Source: Thermoanaerobaculia bacterium
Lineage (GTDB): Bacteria; Acidobacteriota; Thermoanaerobaculia; Multivoradales; Multivoraceae
Reading direction: 5' to 3'
Assembly (NCBI GenBank): GCA_022823665.1
Contig: JAJEHN010000009.1
Coordinates: 372,001 to 436,000, forward strand
DNA: 64,000 nucleotides
Position 1 is the stretch's first letter; each line of letters opens with the position of its first letter. The notes beneath the pieces are model-generated. The model had not been told where the DNA came from. It ran no database searches and saw only the letters and a program-made list of their open reading frames with translations. Both the position numbers and the translations under genes were made by a program. This document shows positions 22,794 through 30,243 of this stretch, piece after piece.

Positions 22794-25405
22794 TGCCGAT
22801 CGCCCTGCAGGAGCCGCTCTGGCTGCTGACCGCGCTGCCGGTAGCACTGTTGCTCTGGTCGCAACGCAGCGACCACCCGGACCGGCAGCGCCGGCGACTG
22901 CTGTGGGTGCGCGGATCGCTGCTGATCGCCGTCGTGCTGGCGCTGGCGGAGCCGGTCGCAACCTGGCGCACGCGTGAACTCGACGTAGCCGTTCTCGTCG
23001 ACGTCTCGGCCAGTATCGAACCGGCGAGCCTGAACCGGGCTCTCGAGGCGATCGACGGCGGTCTCGATCCGGACGGTCCGGTGCGCCTGTTCGCCTACGC
23101 CGACCGTGCCGCCAGCGTCGCCGGCGCGACGGACCTGAGGCAACTCGAGGTAGCCGACTCCAGCACCGCCTCGGCCGGCGCCGCCGCTCTCGACCGCGGC
23201 AACACCCGGCCGGACGCGGCGCTGCGTCAGGCCGCCGCGGCGCTGCGTCCCGATCGCGTCCGCCGCGTACTGCTGCTCTCCGACGGGCAGCGCCTCGAGG
23301 GCGCCGGCGCCCGGGTCGCGGCCGAGTACCCGGACCTCCGCGTCGACACCGCTGCCCTCGGACGGACGGCGCCGCCTGTCTGGATCGAGTCGGTCGAACT
23401 CGACGAAAGCGACCGCCTCCTCCACGCCGGCGAGCCCCACCGCTGGGTACTCCGCATCGGCAGCCGTTCCTCGCTGCCGGAAGCTCCCCTGACCCTGCGC
23501 GGCGGAGGCGCCGAGGAACGTCATAGCGTCGCCCTCTCGCCGGGCGTCAACACCGTCGAACTGGAGTGGACCTTCGACCAGCCCGGGATGCAGACGTTCG
23601 AGGCGATCCTCGGCGCGGGCGAGGGCGCCGCCGCCACGCAGGGCGCGCTGTGGCGCGGCAACCTGCGCATCGAGCCCCCGCACCGCGTTCTGCTGCTCGC
23701 GCCCCCCGATCATTCGACCGACCTGCAGCGGCTGCTCCAGGCGCGGGGACTGCGCGTGATCCGGTCGACCCCCAGCCGGACCGCTCTGTCCCCTTCGTCG
23801 CTCCGCAGCTACGACGCCGTCGTGCTCAGCAATGTCGCCGCCGCGAGCCTCCCCGAGGCGACCCAGCAGGCCCTCGGCGAGTGGGTCTCGGAAGAGGGCG
23901 GCGGGCTCTTCTTCGTCGCCGGCGAGGAGACGTTCGGCGAGGAGGGCTACCGGAACTCGCCCCTCGAGCGCGTTCTTCCGCTCGACTTCGAGATCGAGGA
24001 GGAACGCAGCGAGGTCGCGCTGATGATCGCCCTCGACAAGTCCTACAGCATGAAGGGCCCGAAGATGGACCTGGCCAAGGAGGCCGCCAAGGCCGCGCTC
24101 GGCATGCTGAACGAACAGCACCGCTTCGGCCTCGTCGCCTTCGACTGGCACACCCACGACATCGTCGGCCTGCAGTTCGTGCGCGACCAGGAGCGGCTGA
24201 GCCAGAGGGTCGACCGCATCGAGGCCAGCGCCCAGACGAACTTCTACCCGGCCCTGGAGGCCTGCCTGGAGCAGCTTGCCGAGGTCGAGTCCGAGGTCAA
24301 GCACGTCATCCTGGTCTCCGACGGCCGGACCTACCCCGACGAGTACGAGCAGCTCGTCCTGCGGATGAGGCAGGAGGAGATCACCGTCTCAACCGTCGCG
24401 ATCGGCGTCGAGTCCGACCGGGAACTGCTCGCCGACATCGCCGACTGGGGCGACGGCAACGCCTACACGATCGAGGATCCGAGTTCCGTCCAGAGCATCC
24501 TGATCGACGAGACGATGAACCAGCTCCCCGACTCGGCCCGCGAAGAGACGATCCTGGTCGAACTGCGCGGCCAGTCGGACGCCCTGAAGGGAGTCGACGT
24601 CGCCACGGCGCCCGAGCTCTACGGCCGGATCGCCGCGGTGGCCAAGGACAGCGCCGAAGTCATCCTCGGCGCCGGTGAGTCGGATCCGATCCTCGCCAGC
24701 CGCTACGTCGGCCTGGGCAAGACCTGGATGTTCACGTCCGACCTCGAACCGCGCTGGGCAAGCGGCTGGCTGCGCTGGCCGGACCTGGGCCGGCTCGTCG
24801 CCCAGGTGGTCCGCGACGCCGCCGACCGCCGCGCCGGCGCCGAGTGGGACTTCGATCTCGACCACCGTGACGGAGTGCCCGAAGCGGCTCTCAGCGTGGT
24901 CGAGGAGGACGGCCGCTTCGGCAGCGACCTTTCGCCCCGCCTCGTCGTACTGCGCGGCGACCGCCGGCTCGAGGCACCGCTGCAGCGCACCGGCCCCGGC
25001 CTCTACCGCCTGGTGTCCGGAGAGGGAATACTGCTCGCGCCAAGCCTCGAGCCCTACCGCATCGAGGTTCACACCGGTCCTGCCGGCGCCCCGGCGACGA
25101 TCGGTCCGGGCCGGACGATCTTCTATCCCGCCCGCGACGAAGTCCGCCCCGGCGCTCCCGATATCGCGGCATTGGCCGAACTCGCAGCCGCGACGGACGG
25201 CCTGTTCCACGAGACGGTCGCCGGCGCCGTCGGCGCCATCACCGCGCCCGGCGCCGACACGGCCGTCCGCCGCTTCGACCTCTGGTCCGTCCTCCTGGTC
25301 GCCGCGACCGTCCTGTTCCTCGCCGAACTCCTGCTCCGCCGGCGACGGCGGCACGGCGCGTCAACGGTGATCCCGGTCTCGGCCGAGAGCCGACCCGCGG
25401 CGTGA
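22793..25405 (+). CDS. VWA / glutamine amidotransferase-like membrane protein (Bat-type)
   Basis: ATG at 22793 (ATGA-type overlap) within ORF 22625..25405; EVALMIALDKSYSMKGPKMDLAKEAAKAALGML (MIDAS-like), N- and C-terminal TM segments. Confidence 0.85.
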   Translation: MPIALQEPLWLLTALPVALLLWSQRSDHPDRQRRRLLWVRGSLLIAVVLALAEPVATWRTRELDVAVLVDVSASIEPASLNRALEAIDGGLDPDGPVRLFAYADRAASVAGATDLRQLEVADSSTASAGAAALDRGNTRPDAALRQAAAALRPDRVRRVLLLSDGQRLEGAGARVAAEYPDLRVDTAALGRTAPPVWIESVELDESDRLLHAGEPHRWVLRIGSRSSLPEAPLTLRGGGAEERHSVALSPGVNTVELEWTFDQPGMQTFEAILGAGEGAAATQGALWRGNLRIEPPHRVLLLAPPDHSTDLQRLLQARGLRVIRSTPSRTALSPSSLRSYDAVVLSNVAAASLPEATQQALGEWVSEEGGGLFFVAGEETFGEEGYRNSPLERVLPLDFEIEEERSEVALMIALDKSYSMKGPKMDLAKEAAKAALGMLNEQHRFGLVAFDWHTHDIVGLQFVRDQERLSQRVDRIEASAQTNFYPALEACLEQLAEVESEVKHVILVSDGRTYPDEYEQLVLRMRQEEITVSTVAIGVESDRELLADIADWGDGNAYTIEDPSSVQSILIDETMNQLPDSAREETILVELRGQSDALKGVDVATAPELYGRIAAVAKDSAEVILGAGESDPILASRYVGLGKTWMFTSDLEPRWASGWLRWPDLGRLVAQVVRDAADRRAGAEWDFDLDHRDGVPEAALSVVEEDGRFGSDLSPRLVVLRGDRRLEAPLQRTGPGLYRLVSGEGILLAPSLEPYRIEVHTGPAGAPATIGPGRTIFYPARDEVRPGAPDIAALAELAAATDGLFHETVAGAVGAITAPGADTAVRRFDLWSVLLVAATVLFLAELLLRRRRRHGASTVIPVSAESRPAA

Positions 25406-25689
25406 AGACGCAGGCGCGCTTCAGCGACTCAAGGAGCCGAAACGGATATGCTGAGGCCGTGCTGGCCAAGACCGAGATCCGGAGAGAGGCATTGAACCTC
25501 CCGGCCGAGGAACGTATCGAACTCGTGGTGGCTATCTGGGACAGTCTGACCCCTGACGACATACCTGTCCCCCGGTGGCAACTCGACGTGGTTCGCGACC
25601 GGCTGGCGGACTTGGAGGATGCCCCGCCGGAGGAGAGGTCCGCGCCATGGGAGACGGTCCGCCAGAGGATCTTCGCCAACAAAGCGTGA
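25402..25689 (+). CDS. Putative addiction module antitoxin (PF09720 / TIGR02574-like); real start may be the internal GTG near 25459
   Basis: IRREALNLPAEERIELVVAIWDSLTPDDIPVPRWQLDVVRDRLADLEDAPPEERSAPWETVRQRI. Confidence 0.8.
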   Translation: MKTQARFSDSRSRNGYAEAVLAKTEIRREALNLPAEERIELVVAIWDSLTPDDIPVPRWQLDVVRDRLADLEDAPPEERSAPWETVRQRIFANKA

Positions 25690-25982
25690 CGCCGGCCGTC
25701 CGCCTGACCTCGGCCGCCGCGCGAGACGTGGCGCTCGCTCAAAGGTGGTACCTCGACGAGGCCCCGTAAATGCTGCAATCGCTCGAGGAAGAACTCGACG
25801 CGACCTTCGGCCGCATCTCGGACCGACCGAACCTGTACCAGACCGTGGCACCAACCGTCCGGCGAGCACCGGTGCGGAAGTTCCCGTTCTCGGTCTTCTA
25901 CCGTGTGCTTCCCCGATGGATCGAAGTCATCGCCATCCTGCACCAAGCTCGTGATCCAAGGACATGGCGGCAACGTCAATGA
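25686..25982 (+). pseudogene. RelE/ParE-family toxin interrupted by in-frame TAA at 25767-25769
   Basis: Same frame on both sides of the stop: VTPAVRLTSAAARDVALAQRWYLDEAP*MLQSLEEELDATFGRISDRPNLYQTVAPTVRRAPVRKFPFSVFYRVLPRWIEVIAILHQARDPRTWRQRQ; GTGA overlap with antitoxin. Confidence 0.75.
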
Positions 25983-26128
25983 AGCCCCCAGCTTCGCCGG
26001 TACCCGCTGACACCTGCCGCGGTGCGGGATCTCTTGTACCGGCACCGGGCCACCACGGACGAAAAAAGAAAGCACGAGAGCGACATCGGTGCGTCTCGTC
26101 AATGGGGTCGATGGCTACCAGGGGCGCC

Positions 26129-26668
26129 TCATTCCGTCGATTGACGCCGCATGTTCCTCACGGTGCGCGCGGCACCACCGCGCCCGGCATCCCGATGGAT
26201 CCGATCGTTCATCGCTTCGACCAAGCGATCGGGTGGAGGTGGCGTCCGCTCGGCCCGGGCGTTCACATCGAGCTTCCCCGGTCCCACGCGTGCGCGTGCC
26301 TCGCGGAGGCCGAGCCGCGCTCTTGCCTCGGCGAACTCTCCTGCTGCCAGCAGATCGATGGCCGCCTTGCCATCGGTCACCGCGAGGAGAACGGCCCGAT
26401 TGCGTCTGGCCTCACCGCGGTCGGCTTGCCGAACGATGTCGAGAATCTCGAAGAGACGCTGCTCATAGGCGACGTTCATCTGTTTTCCGCTGGCCCAGAA
26501 GTGAACGCTTCGCCGCGAGACACCGAAGAGCTGTCCGAGTTGCTCCCAGGTCAGTGTCGAGAGGCGGCGCAGCTCCGAAATCGCGCGGCTTGTGTCAACC
26601 GAGGGGCCCGCTGCGATCCCGCGTGCGGGAGCCGCTACGTCCCGGTCCAAGGTTCCGTCCTCCGCCAT
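26129..26668 (-). CDS. HTH (XRE-like) transcriptional regulator
   Basis: LRRLSTLTWEQLGQLFGVSRRSVHFWASGKQMNVAYEQRLFEILDIVR; ATG at 26668 overlaps ROK stop (ATGA); longer start at 26701 possible. Confidence 0.75.
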   Translation of the reverse strand: MAEDGTLDRDVAAPARGIAAGPSVDTSRAISELRRLSTLTWEQLGQLFGVSRRSVHFWASGKQMNVAYEQRLFEILDIVRQADRGEARRNRAVLLAVTDGKAAIDLLAAGEFAEARARLGLREARARVGPGKLDVNARAERTPPPPDRLVEAMNDRIHRDAGRGGAARTVRNMRRQSTE

Positions 26669-27657
26669 CAGGCTCGACTTGGAGAAAATGTCGCCGCCCA
26701 CGCCAGCACGCCGGCCAGGCCGGCGTCCGTGCCGAGGGCCGCGGGTTCGACGCGCACACCGTCAGTCGGGAACACGCGAACGCGGTCGGCGATCGTCCGC
26801 CTGACGCCGTCGAAGAGCAGGTCGCCGAGGCCGGCGACGCCGCCTCCGAGCACGATGAGCTCGGGGTGCAGCGTGACCACTACGTTGGCGGCGGCTACGC
26901 CGACCAGGCCCGCGATCCGTTCGAGTTCCCGTGTCACCGCCTCGTCGCCGGCCGCTGCCGCCTCGCCCATCGTTTCGGCCGTCACTTGTCCGGCGTCGCC
27001 GCCGGTGACGTCGAACAGCGCCGGCGCCTGGCCCGATCGCAGCAGGCGGACACCGGCGGCGGCGATCGCCGGACCGCTCGCCACCGCCTCCAGGCAGCCC
27101 CGGTTGCCGCAGCCACAGAGGGGGCCGGCGGGGTCGACGATCTGGTGGCCGAGCTCGCCGGCCGAGCCGAGCGGCCCCAGGCGCAACCTGCCGTCGATTA
27201 CCACGCCGCCGCCGATGCCGGTACCCAGGGCGAACAGCGCCATCGTCGACGTGCCGCGGCCGGCGCCGAACGTGAACTCGCCCAGCGTCGCCGCGCGGAC
27301 GTCGTTCAGCAGGTGAACCGGCGCCTCAAGCCGCTCGCCGAGCAGGCGGGTGACCGGCACGTCCCTCCACTGACCCGGCAGGTTGGGCAGGAACCGGGTG
27401 ACGCCGGCCTTGAGGTCGACCCATCCTGGGCAGCCGACGCCGATGGCGGCCGGCGGCTCCCCAACTTCCCGGGTCAACTCGAGAAGGCCCTCGGCGATCC
27501 GGTCGAGGACGGGCTGCCAGCCGTCATAGCCGCCGCCTTCGAGGTTCCGGCGAGCGACGAGGCGAAACTCGCCGGCCGAGGTATCCACAACACCCAGGGC
27601 CAGCCCGACGTGGGAACCGCCGAGATCGACGGCGCCGTGGAGTGCCTCAATCGTCAT
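26668..27657 (-). CDS. ROK family protein (glucokinase-like)
   Basis: AVDLGGSHVGLAL, GTGIGGGVVIDGRLRLGPLGSAGELGHQIVDPAGPLCGCGNRGCLEAVASG (ROK signature and CxCGxxGCxE). Confidence 0.95.
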   Translation of the reverse strand: MTIEALHGAVDLGGSHVGLALGVVDTSAGEFRLVARRNLEGGGYDGWQPVLDRIAEGLLELTREVGEPPAAIGVGCPGWVDLKAGVTRFLPNLPGQWRDVPVTRLLGERLEAPVHLLNDVRAATLGEFTFGAGRGTSTMALFALGTGIGGGVVIDGRLRLGPLGSAGELGHQIVDPAGPLCGCGNRGCLEAVASGPAIAAAGVRLLRSGQAPALFDVTGGDAGQVTAETMGEAAAAGDEAVTRELERIAGLVGVAAANVVVTLHPELIVLGGGVAGLGDLLFDGVRRTIADRVRVFPTDGVRVEPAALGTDAGLAGVLAWAATFSPSRA

Positions 27658-27764
27658 GGTCCGACCGCGCCATTCTCCCAGAGAGAAGCGGCCTCACAAA
27701 GAACAACGGCGCGCCCAACCGAATGGACGCGCCGCATGTTCAGGGGATCGCTGGGACGGAGCCG

Positions 27765-29099
27765 TTACTCGCCGCCGCCGGCCGCGGGCGTCACGGCCGC
27801 CGTCGCCTCCTCGACCTCGGTGACGAGATCGCCGCCCGTGTCCTCCGAGTAGTCGATGAAGCCGATCATCATCTCGTCGGTCGTCGGGCCGCCGAACTGG
27901 ACGGCGCGGGTCGTGTCGAGTTCGAGCACCGTCTGCTCGTTCCGCTCCTCGGTGTTGACGTAGGTCATCAGCACGTCGATGCGGGTGCCGGCCGGAAGGT
28001 TCTTCGGCTCCTTGTAGATGTAGTTGGTCTGCCAGTTCCAGTCGTACGCCGGCACGTCGAGGAGAACTTCCTCGGTGCCGTCGGGGTAGTACGCCGTGTA
28101 CCTGGCGTCCAGCCCGCGCAGGTGGGAGTGCGGCAGGTAACCGTAGATCGTGGTCGGGTACTCGAAGACCTTGGAGGCGCCGATGATCCAGTTCTCATGG
28201 CCCGGCGGGATCTCGAAGTCGCTGTTGCCGACGCCTTCCCACTTGGCGACGCGGTCGATCTTCGCGTCCTTGGGATGGAACTTGAAGGCCATCTGCGAAC
28301 GGTCCCAGACTCCGGTGCCCTCGCCCGGCTCCTTGTTGTAGTGCATCGAGAAGTAGAGCTGCGTGCCGGGCATGAGCAGCCGGCCGGCGCCTTCCGGCAG
28401 GTAGAACGGCTCGGTGCCCGGGGCGATGCCACCGAGCAGACCGGAGGCGCCCGGCGTCTCCGTCTCCGTCGCGACCCGCGAACCGACGATGTGGTGCACC
28501 ACGTCGCTGCCGGGCCGGAACTCGATCGCCTGGATCCACCGCGGCTCGGGCAGCATCTCCTCCGTGATCATGACGGCCTTCAGGCTGATGTTCACGTCCT
28601 TGACGTCGTCGTCGACCCAGAACGGTTCGGCCAGATCGAGCACCAGGTCGGGTTCGCCGATCAGCCATCCCGTCGGCCACTCGAGCGGCTCCGGCGCGTT
28701 CGCCGGATCGCCGCGGCGGGCGCCCGTCTTGGCCCAGCCGACGATCGTGTCGATCTCCTCCGCGGTCAGGATCCGCTCGTTCGTGAACTGACCGTGGGTG
28801 TCGTCCGTCGCGAACCAGGGCGGCATGTCCCCCGCCTCGACCTGCCGCGCGATGCTCCGCGCCCAGGGACGCGTCTCTTCGTACGTCGTCAGGGCCATCG
28901 GGGCCTTCATCCCGCCGTAGGCGACTCCCTCGGGGCGGTGGCAACCCTGGCAGGAACGCTGCAGGATCGGCTCGACGTCCTCGTGGAACGTGATCGTGTC
29001 CGGGCTGGTGGTCTCGTTGGGGCCGGCGGCAAGAACCGGGACCGCGGCGACGAGCAGCACGGCGGCGAGAGCGCAGAAGCGGGAACGGCGTGACATCAC
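27765..29099 (-). CDS. Secreted c-type cytochrome-domain protein (copper monooxygenase-like C-terminal region)
   Basis: Signal peptide; ITFHEDVEPILQRSCQGCHRPEGVA (CxxCH); RPGSDVVHHIVGS; 444 aa. Confidence 0.8.
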   Translation of the reverse strand: MMSRRSRFCALAAVLLVAAVPVLAAGPNETTSPDTITFHEDVEPILQRSCQGCHRPEGVAYGGMKAPMALTTYEETRPWARSIARQVEAGDMPPWFATDDTHGQFTNERILTAEEIDTIVGWAKTGARRGDPANAPEPLEWPTGWLIGEPDLVLDLAEPFWVDDDVKDVNISLKAVMITEEMLPEPRWIQAIEFRPGSDVVHHIVGSRVATETETPGASGLLGGIAPGTEPFYLPEGAGRLLMPGTQLYFSMHYNKEPGEGTGVWDRSQMAFKFHPKDAKIDRVAKWEGVGNSDFEIPPGHENWIIGASKVFEYPTTIYGYLPHSHLRGLDARYTAYYPDGTEEVLLDVPAYDWNWQTNYIYKEPKNLPAGTRIDVLMTYVNTEERNEQTVLELDTTRAVQFGGPTTDEMMIGFIDYSEDTGGDLVTEVEEATAAVTPAAGGGE

Positions 29100-29163
29100 A
29101 GGCTTCCTCCCAGAGGGTCTGGTTGCGGTTGATCGGACCCTACCACACTGAGTGATGACTCAG

Positions 29164-29439
29164 CTATTGGCTTCCGGCATCCGCCGGCGCCACGGTTTCC
29201 AACCGGTCTATGGCGTGAACCGGGGCGGCATCACCCTTCATCAGGGGAGCGATCGCCCGCAGTACGAGCCGCTGGCGCCCGAGACGATTCTGACCGGCGA
29301 AGGCGGCGGACTCCACGCGCAGACTGAAGTGGTTGCCTTCGCCTGCTACCTCGATCCGGGCGCCCGGCAGCGCCGCGGCCACCGCCTCCCGAATGCGCTC
29401 GGCCGTCTCCTGCGGCGTCGGCTGGCCGGCAATCTCCAC
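29164..29439 (-). CDS. BolA family protein (start GTG 29439 inferred)
   Basis: RIEVAGEGNHFSLRVESAAFAGQNRLGRQRLVLRAIAPLMKGDAAPVHAIDRLETVAP matches the BolA fold pattern, including the C-terminal VHA. Confidence 0.8.
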   Translation of the reverse strand: MEIAGQPTPQETAERIREAVAAALPGARIEVAGEGNHFSLRVESAAFAGQNRLGRQRLVLRAIAPLMKGDAAPVHAIDRLETVAPADAGSQ

Positions 29440-29456
29440 CTTCGACGGACAGCCGA

Positions 29457-30077
29457 TCAGGCGGTGGCGCGTGAGGCCGGGATGTCGACGTCCAGGCGCT
29501 GGCCGTGCTCGGTGTCGACCACCGTGATCGATGCCCCCCGGGCCCGCCCCGCACTGTCCCTGTCCAGGAGGAAGAAAAGGTCGCCGACCGGCACCCGGAC
29601 CTCCGATCCCGCCGCCGGGCCGAAGCCGAGGAAGGGCTGGAACTTCGCGTCGATACCGAAGTGGAGTTCCGCCTGTTGCTGCTGCTGGGCGTTGCGGAGG
29701 ATCTGCTCCGCGTCGGCGCTGATCGAGATCTCGAGGTCGTCTGCCGCGAGTGGCGGTCGCTCCATGCCCAGCGCGTCGTGGAGTTCGCCGCTGTCGTACA
29801 TCTCCTTGACGATGTCGCAGCCGCCCAGGAACTCGCCGCCGACGTAGAGCTGCGGGATCGTGGGCCAGTCGGAGAACTCCTTGACGCCCTCGCGAACCTC
29901 GCCATCCGACAGGACGTCGAAGGTCTCGTACTCGGGCAAGACGCGGTTCAGCACCTGGACGACCTGGGCGGAGAAACCGCACTGCGGGGCGGCCGGGCTG
30001 CCCTTCATGAACAGGACGCAGGGGGCGGAACTGACGATGCCCTGGATGCGGGATTCGAGTTCTGAGTCGAGAGACAT
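29457..30077 (-). CDS. grxD: Monothiol CGFS glutaredoxin (Grx4-type) fused to a C-terminal A-type-carrier-like (HesB/IscA) domain lacking cysteines
   Basis: CVLFMKGSPAAPQCGFSAQVVQVLN...WPTIPQLYVGGEFLGGCDIVKEMYDSGEL; C-terminal ISISADAEQILRN...VPVGDLFFLLDRDSAGRARGASITVVDTEHGQRLDVDIP; ATG at 30077. Confidence 0.88.
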   Translation of the reverse strand: MSLDSELESRIQGIVSSAPCVLFMKGSPAAPQCGFSAQVVQVLNRVLPEYETFDVLSDGEVREGVKEFSDWPTIPQLYVGGEFLGGCDIVKEMYDSGELHDALGMERPPLAADDLEISISADAEQILRNAQQQQQAELHFGIDAKFQPFLGFGPAAGSEVRVPVGDLFFLLDRDSAGRARGASITVVDTEHGQRLDVDIPASRATA

Positions 30078-30243
30078 GGCGGGGGGTTCCTGGGGAAGCG
30101 GACCGTTGGTTCTTGTTGCTACTCTACCGGGTTCACTGCCGACCCGCGACCGCAGAACACTGGGTCGACCGGTCAGGAGACTGCACAGAATGAGCGACTC
30201 TGTCCGGGCCGTCGCCCGCCACCAACCGCCTGAACCAACCTGC

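Noticed and set aside
25964-27852. Overlapping + strand ORFs 25964..27316 and 26089..27852
   Set aside because: Shadow frames of the HTH and ROK genes on the - strand; no recognisable domains.
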